Of a stretch of DNA of 26,406 nucleotides, positions 1 through 7,310 are shown piece after piece. Location of the stretch: positions 1-26,406 of the forward strand of contig CAZCHS010000039.1 in NCBI GenBank assembly GCA_964498725.1, in the 5' to 3' direction. Source of the DNA: JAFGTP01 sp964498725 (GTDB lineage: Bacteria > Fidelibacterota > UBA2242 > JAFGTP01). Below the pieces are notes generated by a model. It did not search any database. It was not told the DNA's origin and saw nothing but the letters and a program-made list of their open reading frames with translations. The first letter of the stretch is position 1, and each line of letters opens with the position of its first letter. A program made the translations under genes and the position numbers.

Positions 1-175
1 TTATTCTTAAATCAAGAAAGTGAATAGATAAATTGTGAACTTGATTTTGAAATGATGATTAGCGATTGCCGATTAGCGATTTTTGAGGTTTTTGGGGACG
101 ATGCCCACACCTTTAAAATCAGCAATCATCAATCGTTATTCTTAAATCAAAAAAGCAGATCATTAGAAAAACTAA
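1..175. other. Upstream non-coding region with short repeats
   Basis: No gene is seen before scpA. A 15-base block, TTATTCTTAAATCAA, occurs at 1-15 and again at 136-150. GATTAGCGATT occurs twice, at 57-67 and 71-81, separated by GCC. TGATGATT at 53-60 is inverted as AATCATCA at 124-131. No convincing promoter or scpA ribosome-binding site is visible. The repeats look like degenerate intergenic filler rather than a defined element, and the left end may be cut off by the window edge. Confidence 0.4.
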
Positions 176-880
176 ATGAGCTACAATGTAAAACTTGACA
201 TATTTGAGGGCCCCCTGGACCTGCTCCTTTTTTTCATTCAGCGGGATGAGATCAATATTTATGATATTCCCATTTCCGCCATTACAAAGGAGTATCTGGA
301 ATATGTTGAGATAATGCAGCAGATGAAACTCTCCATTGCCGGTGAATTTCTGGAGGTGGCGGCTATACTGATGCGAATCAAGGTCAAAATGCTGCTGCCC
401 AACGAAAAAAATGAGGAAGACGAGATCGAAGATCCCAGAACAGAATTGGTGGATATGCTGCTGGAATACAAAAAATACAAACTGGCAGCCTCTGAACTGC
501 GCAACCGGGAAAGCGCGCAAATTGGTTTTCAAAAACCAAGGGTCTATACAGAAAATGTCGAGCCTGACCATGAACCGGACTTGTCTGAGCTCTCAATCTA
601 TGACATCGGTTTGATTTTTAAAAAAGTGCTGAAGAATATGCCCGATACTCAAAAATATGAAATCAAGCGGGTAAAAATTACCATCACCAAGCAAGTGAAT
701 TTTATCAAAGAATTTATGACCGCCAATAATCGCTTTAGTTTTAAAAAATTAACAGAGCGGATCGATAGTAAAGTTGAAGTCATCGCAACCTTTTTGGCCG
801 TATTGGAAATGATCAAAAGCGGCCTGATCAAAGTAATGGAAGACCGGGAAGAACAGGAATTATGGATTCAGAAGGCATAG
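176..880 (+). CDS. scpA: Segregation and condensation protein A
   Basis: ScpA is the kleisin subunit of the bacterial SMC-ScpAB condensin, which bridges the two SMC heads and compacts and segregates the chromosome. The 234-residue length is normal. The N-terminus carries the conserved kleisin signature (YNVKLDIFEGPLDLLL near residues 3-18), followed by the typical DIPISAIT segment near residues 30-37. A charged middle region and a C-terminal winged-helix region (about residues 160-230) follow. The ATG at 176 gives the expected start; no strong SD sequence precedes it. The gene overlaps scpB by 19 bases, which suggests translational coupling of the two partners. No smc gene is in the window. 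Identification is firm from motif order and the scpA-scpB arrangement. Confidence 0.95.
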   Translation: MSYNVKLDIFEGPLDLLLFFIQRDEINIYDIPISAITKEYLEYVEIMQQMKLSIAGEFLEVAAILMRIKVKMLLPNEKNEEDEIEDPRTELVDMLLEYKKYKLAASELRNRESAQIGFQKPRVYTENVEPDHEPDLSELSIYDIGLIFKKVLKNMPDTQKYEIKRVKITITKQVNFIKEFMTANNRFSFKKLTERIDSKVEVIATFLAVLEMIKSGLIKVMEDREEQELWIQKA

Positions 881-1440
881 AATATATCAAATCCGAAAAG
901 CAGGCCATCATCGAATCACTTTTGTTCAGCGTTGAAGAGCCTCTGACCCAGAACCAGGTTGACCAGTGCTTTGCTGAAAAAGTTGATTTGGCGGAAATAT
1001 GTCATGAATTAAACCGTTTTTATGAAGCCACCCAAACCCCCCTGAAAATTCAGAATCTCGCTAATGGTTATCAAATCCGCGTGACAGACCAATATACGGA
1101 TTATATGGTTAAACTGGAAAGCAGCCGGATCCAGGCGAAATTAACTGATTCGGCACTGGAAGTACTATCTATTATCGCTTACAAACAACCTTGTACAAAA
1201 TCAGAAATTGATTCTATTCGTGGTGTCAGTTCCTATCTGAAAACTTTATTGGAAAAGGATTTGATTGAAATCACGGGACGTGTCAGCGGCCCGGGACGAC
1301 CGCTGCTTTATGGAACAACAAAAAAATTTTTGGAATATTTTGGCCTCAACTCACTGGAGGCCTTACCCCGAATGAAAGAATTGGAACAAATTATTAATGA
1401 AGAAACAGGAAAAGAAGACCAACAAAATCAGACTGAATAA
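862..1440 (+). CDS. scpB: Segregation and condensation protein B
   Basis: ScpB is the dimeric winged-helix partner of ScpA in the SMC condensin complex, acting in the cytoplasm on chromosomal DNA. The 192-residue length fits the family. Visible signatures are the N-terminal segment KQAIIESLLFSVEEPLT, the central ALEVLSIIAYKQPCTKSEIDSIRGV block with its typical I-A-Y-x-Q-P core, and the C-terminal GRPLLYGTTKKFLEYFGL block. The start at 862 lies inside the end of scpA, and the 3' end overlaps the next gene by 44 bases, so three genes are interlocked. The last ~15 residues are polar and family-variable. Confidence 0.95.
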   Translation: MDSEGIEYIKSEKQAIIESLLFSVEEPLTQNQVDQCFAEKVDLAEICHELNRFYEATQTPLKIQNLANGYQIRVTDQYTDYMVKLESSRIQAKLTDSALEVLSIIAYKQPCTKSEIDSIRGVSSYLKTLLEKDLIEITGRVSGPGRPLLYGTTKKFLEYFGLNSLEALPRMKELEQIINEETGKEDQQNQTE

Positions 1441-2125
1441 ATATCTCTCCCTTTGCGGGGTCGGTTCAAGACGAACATGCGATGATTATATCGAACAGGG
1501 ACTCATTCGGGTCAATGGTGAAGTCTGTCGTGAATTCGGATGCCGGGTGGATAATAATGACACGGTTGAGTTCCGGAATAAAATTGTCAAACCGGAAGAA
1601 ATTGTCTATGTCGCCCTGAACAAACCGGTTGGTGTGGTCACCACTCTTGATGACCCCGAAGGCCGTCCGACAGTGGCAGATTACTTCAAAAATTTACCCT
1701 TTATTAAACCGGTGGGCCGACTGGATTATAATACTTCGGGCATACTGATCTTAACCAATGACGGCAATCTTCACTATAAACTGACCCATCCAAAATTTCA
1801 GATACCAAAATTATATCACGTAACAGCGAAAGGTCGTGTTGATAATGATATTTTGGACACAATTAAGCAGGGTGTTCGGTTGGATGACGGTAAAGTGGCC
1901 ACGGGATTGATCAAAGAAATGACATATTCAAAGGGAAAAACCGAGATAATATTGGAATTACGGGAAGGAATTAACCGTGAAATTCGCCGGATTTTCGAAA
2001 AATTGAATTATCAAGTCCTTTCGTTGGACCGCATTGAATTTGCCGGTATTAAAAAATCTCCTCTAAAAATTGGCGAATGGCGCTATTTGAGCAAGAATGA
2101 AATCGCCCAATTATATAAATATTAA
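1397..2125 (+). CDS. rluB: RsuA/RluB-family pseudouridine synthase
   Basis: The enzyme isomerises a uridine in ribosomal RNA to pseudouridine. The 242-residue protein has an S4 RNA-binding domain at about residues 11-55 (IRLNKYLSLCGVGSRR start). The catalytic domain carries the GRLDYNTSG motif at residues 107-115, where D110 is the expected catalytic aspartate, and a C-terminal REGINREIRR block. Both are hallmarks of the RsuA/RluB/RluE/RluF group. Adjacency to scpAB is common for rluB, which is why that symbol is chosen; the exact target uridine cannot be read from sequence. The ATG at 1397 lies inside scpB and places the S4 domain at the proper distance from the N-terminus. No strong SD is visible, consistent with coupling to scpB translation. 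Confidence 0.88.
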   Translation: MKKQEKKTNKIRLNKYLSLCGVGSRRTCDDYIEQGLIRVNGEVCREFGCRVDNNDTVEFRNKIVKPEEIVYVALNKPVGVVTTLDDPEGRPTVADYFKNLPFIKPVGRLDYNTSGILILTNDGNLHYKLTHPKFQIPKLYHVTAKGRVDNDILDTIKQGVRLDDGKVATGLIKEMTYSKGKTEIILELREGINREIRRIFEKLNYQVLSLDRIEFAGIKKSPLKIGEWRYLSKNEIAQLYKY

Positions 2126-2196
2126 TAAATAAAGGAAAAAGGATTGATTTTATTAAAATCTAAAACTAAATTTCGAAGCTATTTGAAAGGTGACTT

Positions 2197-2859
2197 ATGG
2201 GAAAGATAATTGCGATTGACGGCCCTGCCGGGTCCGGGAAAAGCAGTACCGCACGGGAAGTTGCAAAACGATTGAATTATGTTTATGTTGATACCGGCGC
2301 AATGTATCGTGCCGTAACATTAATGGTAATCGAAAAAAACATTGATATAAATGATGAAGAGCGAATTGCCGAAGAAGCGCGCAACCTGAACATCCATTTC
2401 AAATGGATTAACGATCAGCACCATACCTTTCTGGGAGATCGTGATGTGAGTAAAGATATTCGCACCAAGGAAGTAGCTAATCTGGTAAGTCCGGTGTCGG
2501 TCATTCCGGCAGTCAGGGAACATCTGGCAGACTTGCAGCGGCAAATGGGTGAATCGCAAAATATAGTGATGGAAGGCCGCGATATTGGCACCAATGTTTT
2601 TCCCGATGCCGATTTTAAATTTTATATGATCGCTGATGTCTATGTCAGAGCAAAACGACGCATCAATGATTACCGGATAGTCGGCCAGGAAATTGATATC
2701 GAAGAAATTGCCGAAGAAATTCGGAACAGAGATAAAATCGATTCCTCCCGTTCCCATTCACCGCTAAAAAAGGCTGACGACGCCATAGAAATTGATACTT
2801 CCACCTTAAAATTTGACGAACAGGTGGAATTGATCATAGAAAAGATCCGTAAAGGATAA
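2197..2859 (+). CDS. cmk: Cytidylate kinase
   Basis: The enzyme phosphorylates CMP and dCMP with ATP to the diphosphates, for pyrimidine nucleotide recycling in the cytoplasm. The 220-residue length is typical. Visible motifs are the P-loop GPAGSGKSS (residues 9-17), the YVDTGAMYRA block (30-39), the CMP-domain region around residues 80-112, the EGRDIGTNVFPDAD motif (126-139) and the C-terminal RDKIDSSRSHSPL lid region (178-190). An SD-like AAAGGTGA at 2186-2193 precedes the ATG. A 71-base gap follows rluB, and rpsA begins 40 bases downstream. The cmk-rpsA neighbourhood is widespread in bacteria, which supports both calls. Confidence 0.96.
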   Translation: MGKIIAIDGPAGSGKSSTAREVAKRLNYVYVDTGAMYRAVTLMVIEKNIDINDEERIAEEARNLNIHFKWINDQHHTFLGDRDVSKDIRTKEVANLVSPVSVIPAVREHLADLQRQMGESQNIVMEGRDIGTNVFPDADFKFYMIADVYVRAKRRINDYRIVGQEIDIEEIAEEIRNRDKIDSSRSHSPLKKADDAIEIDTSTLKFDEQVELIIEKIRKG

Positions 2860-2885
2860 AATTGTATAACTTTTAACCCAAAACT

Positions 2886-2890
2886 AAGGA
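2886..2890 (+). promoter_or_regulatory. Ribosome-binding site setting the rpsA start
   Basis: AAGGA lies nine bases before the ATG at 2900 and selects that ATG over the in-frame TTG at 2894, which is only three bases from the motif. Confidence 0.7.
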
Positions 2891-2899
2891 ATTTTGTTA

Positions 2900-5200
2900 A
2901 TGAGTGAAGAAAAAAAACTAAACCAAAAACCTTCCGATGAGGTTGCTGAAAATAAATCAGAAGAAACTGTGGAAAAACAACCCACAGAAGAAACTGTGGA
3001 AAAACAAACTGCAGAAGAAACAACTGCAAGCAATACCCCGGAAGTTAATGAACCAGACGTAAGTGAAACAGCAGAACTAATTAAAGACACGCAGGAAGCA
3101 ACCAATCAAACCGTTGTTGATGCTGAAGAATTAAAGGAAGCGGCGGCAGAAGAAACTGATGATGAAACTGCCGACAAACCATTAAAAGATAAATTCGATA
3201 CAGAATTAGTTAAAACCGGTCCTTTAGCAGAAGAGATCAAGGTGATCAGCAAAGATGACCTGAAAGACGATACACAACTTCTGCTGGAAAAAGAACTGGA
3301 AAAATATGAAAAATCACTGAAAAATGTTACTCAGGATGAACGGATCATGGGTAAAGTTGTTGCCGTTACTGACAATGATATTTTACTGGACATTGGTTTT
3401 AAATCCGAAGGTGTTGTAGAATTAAATGAATTTGCCGAAGGTGAAGTGCCAAAAGTTGGTGATGAAATCGAAGTTTATGTGGAACAGCTGGAAGATGAAG
3501 ACGGTGAAATGATCCTGTCCAAACGGAAAGCCGATTTCATGCGTGTTTGGGAACGCGTCAAAGATATGTATAACAACGATGAAGTGGTTGAAGGCAAAAT
3601 CAAATCCAGAATCAAAGGCGGTATGGTCGTTGATATTATGGGTATTGACGCCTTTCTGCCCGGTTCACAGCTGGATGTCAGACCGGTAACGGATTTTGAC
3701 GCCTATGTGGGCAAAACTTTTGAATACAGAATCGTTAAACTCAGTGAACTGCGAAAAAATATTGTATTGAGCCGAAAAATATTGCTGGCTGAAGACCTGA
3801 AAGAAAAACGCGATGAATTACTGTCCAAAATCAAAGTGGGCGATGTGCTCACCGGTAAGGTCAAAAATATTACCGATTTTGGTGTCTTCGTTGATCTCGG
3901 CGGCCTGGACGGTCTGTTACATATTACCGACCTGTCATGGGGCAGAATCAATCATCCGCGTGAAGTCGTAAATCTGGATGAAGAAATCGAAGTAAAAGTA
4001 ATTGATTATGATGAAAAGAAACAGCGTGTATCGCTGGGTCTGAAACAGTTGACTCCCCATCCCTGGGAAGGAATTGAACAGAGATACCCGGTGGATTCCG
4101 TTGTAACCGGTAAGATCGTAAACATTGCTAACTACGGTGTTTTTGTGGAACTGGAAAAAGGTGTTGAAGGCCTGATCCATATCTCTGAAATATCCTGGAC
4201 AAAACATATCAAACATCCTTCTGAAGTATTTCAGATGGGCGAAGAAGTGGAAGCCAAAGTGTTGGCTATTGACACCGAAGAACGTAAAATTTCACTGGGT
4301 TACAAACAGCTGGAACCAGACCCATGGGAAAGCATCGACGAAACCTATGATGTTGGTGTGATCACCGAAGGAACTGTCAGCAACATTCGCCCCCACGGAT
4401 TTTATGTGACACTAAAGGATAATATTGATGGTTTTGTAAAAATCGAAGATATGTCCTGGGTGAAAAAACTTCGCCATCCCAAAGAAATGGTTAAAAAAGG
4501 CGATACTGTCAAAGTAAAAGTTTTGGAACTTTCCAAAGATGACAGAAAAATCGTTCTGGGCATGAAACAGATCCATGATAATCCCTGGACAGACGCTGAC
4601 AAACTTTTTGTTGAAGGCGCAATTGTCGAAGGTGAAGTCAAAAAAATCGCTTCCAAACTGGTGATTGTAAAATTGCAGAATGATCTGGAAGGTATTGTTC
4701 CACTGAGTGAATTTCCAAAAGATCAGCGAAACAATGTCAAAGATGTGATTCAGAAAGGTGATAAAATTCAGTTGAAAGTTATTGAACTGGATATCAACGA
4801 ATCAAGAATCGTTCTATCCAGACAGCAGGCAATTCCAAAACCGAAAAAGACCAAGAAAGCCAGCCAGGCACAACAGTATATTTCCAATCAGGAGAGTACC
4901 GGTGAAACCATTGATATTCCACAGGACATTATCAATAAAATAGCCAAGGCTGAAGAAGACCAGGCGGAAAAAGCAGTACAGGCAGAACAAGCAGAAAAAG
5001 CGGAAAAAGCGGAAGTGAAAGAAGAACCAAAAGAAGAACCAAAAGAAGAAAAAGCAGAAGATAAAAAAGAGGCTAAGCCAGAAATAGCGGCAGAAGCCAA
5101 CGCCGAAGAAAAAGAAGAGTCAAAAGAGGAACCTGCTGAAGAGGAACCTCAAAAAGATGAAGCTTCCGACACAAAGGAAGAAGAAACCAAAGAAAAATAA
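2900..5200 (+). CDS. rpsA: 30S ribosomal protein S1, six S1 domains
   Basis: S1 binds mRNA on the small ribosomal subunit and helps unfold and position it for initiation. From the ATG at 2900 the product is 766 residues. Six S1 (OB-fold) domains are visible at about residues 147-208, 228-292, 314-383, 400-470, 486-556 and 572-641. Domains 3-5 have the classic ITDFGVFVDL / GLLHITDLSW pattern, and domain 6 is more diverged. Unusual for the family are an acidic low-complexity N-terminal extension of about 130 residues and a C-terminal tail (about 680-766) dominated by Glu, Lys and Ala. These make it much longer than the ~557-residue E. coli S1. The N-terminal extension includes a short tandem duplication. 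The gene ends at a strong terminator at 5228-5267. Confidence 0.95.
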   Translation: MSEEKKLNQKPSDEVAENKSEETVEKQPTEETVEKQTAEETTASNTPEVNEPDVSETAELIKDTQEATNQTVVDAEELKEAAAEETDDETADKPLKDKFDTELVKTGPLAEEIKVISKDDLKDDTQLLLEKELEKYEKSLKNVTQDERIMGKVVAVTDNDILLDIGFKSEGVVELNEFAEGEVPKVGDEIEVYVEQLEDEDGEMILSKRKADFMRVWERVKDMYNNDEVVEGKIKSRIKGGMVVDIMGIDAFLPGSQLDVRPVTDFDAYVGKTFEYRIVKLSELRKNIVLSRKILLAEDLKEKRDELLSKIKVGDVLTGKVKNITDFGVFVDLGGLDGLLHITDLSWGRINHPREVVNLDEEIEVKVIDYDEKKQRVSLGLKQLTPHPWEGIEQRYPVDSVVTGKIVNIANYGVFVELEKGVEGLIHISEISWTKHIKHPSEVFQMGEEVEAKVLAIDTEERKISLGYKQLEPDPWESIDETYDVGVITEGTVSNIRPHGFYVTLKDNIDGFVKIEDMSWVKKLRHPKEMVKKGDTVKVKVLELSKDDRKIVLGMKQIHDNPWTDADKLFVEGAIVEGEVKKIASKLVIVKLQNDLEGIVPLSEFPKDQRNNVKDVIQKGDKIQLKVIELDINESRIVLSRQQAIPKPKKTKKASQAQQYISNQESTGETIDIPQDIINKIAKAEEDQAEKAVQAEQAEKAEKAEVKEEPKEEPKEEKAEDKKEAKPEIAAEANAEEKEESKEEPAEEEPQKDEASDTKEEETKEK
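2959..3007 (+). repeat. 27-bp tandem duplication inside rpsA
   Basis: A 22-base block at 2959-2980 recurs identically at 2986-3007, a period of 27 bases or nine codons. It encodes two consecutive EETVEKQ units in the acidic N-terminal extension of S1. A degenerate third copy (AEETTA) follows. This looks like in-frame repeat expansion in a low-complexity region. Confidence 0.75.
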
Positions 5201-5227
5201 TCATTTAATAAAGCAATGATTTATTTT

Positions 5228-5267
5228 AATAAAGGGGCTTGTTTCTTTCAGGCCCCTTTATTATTTT
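5228..5267 (+). terminator. Rho-independent terminator after rpsA
   Basis: AATAAAGGGGC at 5228-5238 pairs perfectly with GCCCCTTTATT at 5252-5262, and T5227/A5263 extends the stem to 12 bp. The loop is 13 bases and TTTT follows at 5264-5267. The hairpin lies 27 bases after the rpsA stop and before the ybbR start at 5275. This argues that the in-frame TTG at 5239, inside the loop, is not a start codon. Confidence 0.85.
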
Positions 5268-5274
5268 CACCACA

Positions 5275-6309
5275 ATGAAAAGCAAAAAAAAACCATATAA
5301 ACCCGGCAAAAAAAGTAATCTGGTAGATGTTTTTTACCTGATAAGGAAATCCTTACTCAATGATTTAAAAATTAAAATTTTCGCCCTTTTTTTTGCCATT
5401 ATTATATGGATCTATACCATATTAGGTAATCAATATACCCATCCCTTTCAGGTGCCACTGGATATCATCAACATTGTCGAGGGAAAAACACTCAAAGAAC
5501 CGGTACCGGACAAGATTACAGCGGAATTTACCGGCAAAGGCAGTGAACTGGTTTTTCTATATCTCGCCCCTATTTCCGGATTTAAATTCCAACTTGACCT
5601 GCAGAATATCAAATATTTTTACGACTTCGACCTGATGGAATATTACCAACGGTATCCGGAAAATGTAGTCCTTCCCCGCAACATGAATATTACCTTCAAC
5701 AAAATCCTTCAGCCGGATTCTATCGAGGTTGAATTGGATTTTGAAAGCACACGAAAAATTCCTATCGTTCCGTTGGTAAATATTGATACGGAATCGGGCT
5801 ATATTAAAATAGGAGACCTTGTTATTATACCGGACTCCCTAACTGTCACAGGGCCTAATTTTTATGTCAAACAATTAAATCAAATTTATACTGACAGCCT
5901 CAACCGTTTTGAAGTGAGTTTGCCGGTCAATGTTGATCTTCCGTTAAATTTACCAAAACTGGGAACATTAGATTTTTCCCATAATAAAGTCAATATTTAT
6001 CAACGGGTCGAACAAATCGGCGAGAAGATCATAAAAGATATTCCGGTGCAGGTGAAAAACAGGGCTGATAATATTGATATTCAATTATCACCTGAAGTAA
6101 TTTCTGTGAAAATATCAGCCGGATTGAGTTCACTTTCCAACATAACTGCCGATGATTTTGAGGTAATTTTTGACTATAAAAAATCCTGGCAGGCCGGCGA
6201 AAACTATTATCAGCCGGAGATTGTAAAGCCCGACGCAGTCATCGATATTATTGAAATCATCCCTGAACATCTGGATGTCAGAGTGTTAAGAGAAAGGGTC
6301 AGTAAATGA
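5275..6309 (+). CDS. YbbR-domain membrane-anchored protein
   Basis: The protein has a lysine-rich cytoplasmic N-terminus, one hydrophobic segment at about residues 35-54 (IFALFFAIIIWIYTIL) and a long, mostly beta extracytoplasmic region. The WLKIFALxxAxxLW-like entry into the membrane helix and the following repeats with the V-P-x-x-V/D pattern are typical of YbbR (CdaR-like) proteins. In Firmicutes these regulate the diadenylate cyclase CdaA. No cdaA gene is present in the window, so that role is not supported here. The start is set at the ATG 5275 (344 residues), because the upstream in-frame TTG lies in the terminator loop. No clear SD is seen. The 3' end overlaps tsaD by four bases (ATGA), indicating coupling. 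Confidence 0.8.
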   Translation: MKSKKKPYKPGKKSNLVDVFYLIRKSLLNDLKIKIFALFFAIIIWIYTILGNQYTHPFQVPLDIINIVEGKTLKEPVPDKITAEFTGKGSELVFLYLAPISGFKFQLDLQNIKYFYDFDLMEYYQRYPENVVLPRNMNITFNKILQPDSIEVELDFESTRKIPIVPLVNIDTESGYIKIGDLVIIPDSLTVTGPNFYVKQLNQIYTDSLNRFEVSLPVNVDLPLNLPKLGTLDFSHNKVNIYQRVEQIGEKIIKDIPVQVKNRADNIDIQLSPEVISVKISAGLSSLSNITADDFEVIFDYKKSWQAGENYYQPEIVKPDAVIDIIEIIPEHLDVRVLRERVSK

Positions 6310-7307
6310 ACATATTAGGCATTGAGTCCTCTTGTGACGAAACAGCCGTATCTATAATCAATGATGATGAGGTTTTAACCAGTTTGATCGCCTCTCAGGA
6401 ATTACACGCTGAATATGGCGGTGTTGTACCGGAGTTTGCTTCCCGTGAACACATGAAAAATATCGATGAGCTGATCAATAAAGCTTTTCAGGATACAAAC
6501 CTGAGCATTGATGACATGAACGGGATTGCAGTCACCCACGGCCCCGGTCTGATGGGCGCCTTGCTGGTGGGACTCAGCTATGCGAAAGGCTTGTCTTTTA
6601 CAACAGGAAAGCCCCTGATCGGCGTCAATCACATTGAAGGACATATTATGGCCAATTTCCTGGACCACAAAGAACTCGACTTTCCGTTCTTATGCTTGCT
6701 GGTCTCCGGAGGCCATACACAGATCGTCTATGTGAACGATTTTCAGGACTATGAAATTCTGGGTAAAAGTGTAGACGACGCGGCCGGTGAAGCCTTTGAC
6801 AAGGCCGCCCGAATTCTGAATCTTGGCTATCCCGGCGGCCCTATTATCGATGAAATGGCCAAAAAAGGTGATCCGAAATTCTACCGGTTCCCCCGGGCAC
6901 GAATCAAAAACCGGCCCAATGACCTCAGTTTTTCCGGATTAAAGACTTCCGTGCTTTATCTTACCCGTCAAAAAGAGCAGGCCTGGATTGAGAAGAATAT
7001 ACATAATATTTGCGCCTCCTACCAGGAAGCCATTATCGATATGCTGCAGCAAAAAACCTTTGCCGCCCTGAAAAAACTGGATGTCAGGAAAATTGTTCTG
7101 GCCGGCGGCGTTGCCGCCAATTCCCGGTTGCGCGAAGTTTTCAGTGAAAAAGCAAAAAAACAGGGAGCAGAAATATATTTTCCCTCACTGGTTTATTGTA
7201 CCGATAATGCCGCCATGATCGCGAAAACCGGCATGGAAATGCTGAAAAGAAATATGACTTCAAAACTAGACATAACTGCAACTCCCAACCTAAGATTGAT
7301 TGATTAA
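6306..7307 (+). CDS. tsaD: tRNA N6-adenosine threonylcarbamoyltransferase
   Basis: TsaD transfers the threonylcarbamoyl group to A37 of ANN-decoding tRNAs (t6A), working with TsaB and TsaE in the cytoplasm. The 333-residue protein has the full family pattern. ILGIESSCDETA is at residues 3-14. The metal-binding NHIEGH places H109 and H113. SGGHTQIV (134-141), AAGEAFDKAARILNLGYPGGP (159-179), LAGGVAANSRLR (265-276) and D300 in the CTDNAAMIA block complete it. The length is normal and no key residue is missing. It overlaps ybbR by four bases and is followed after three bases by the VWA-domain gene. tsaB and tsaE are not in the window. Confidence 0.97.
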   Translation: MNILGIESSCDETAVSIINDDEVLTSLIASQELHAEYGGVVPEFASREHMKNIDELINKAFQDTNLSIDDMNGIAVTHGPGLMGALLVGLSYAKGLSFTTGKPLIGVNHIEGHIMANFLDHKELDFPFLCLLVSGGHTQIVYVNDFQDYEILGKSVDDAAGEAFDKAARILNLGYPGGPIIDEMAKKGDPKFYRFPRARIKNRPNDLSFSGLKTSVLYLTRQKEQAWIEKNIHNICASYQEAIIDMLQQKTFAALKKLDVRKIVLAGGVAANSRLREVFSEKAKKQGAEIYFPSLVYCTDNAAMIAKTGMEMLKRNMTSKLDITATPNLRLID

Positions 7308-7310
7308 TTT

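Noticed and set aside
119..571. Long minus-strand frames opposite scpA and, elsewhere, opposite cmk, rpsA and the heparinase-like gene
   Set aside because: They lie antisense to well-identified genes and their translations show no recognisable domain; they are shadows of the real coding frames.
2146..2160. Palindrome GATTTTATTAAAATC between rluB and cmk as a terminator
   Set aside because: It is an all-A/T core with a three-base loop and no T-run, and the genes look co-transcribed.
2894..2899. TTG start for rpsA two codons upstream
   Set aside because: It is only three bases from the AAGGA motif, while ATG 2900 has a proper nine-base spacing.
5239..5274. In-frame TTG extension of the YbbR-domain gene by 12 codons
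   Set aside because: The TTG lies in the loop of the strong rpsA terminator and the added residues are not family-like; ATG 5275 gives a normal YbbR N-terminus.
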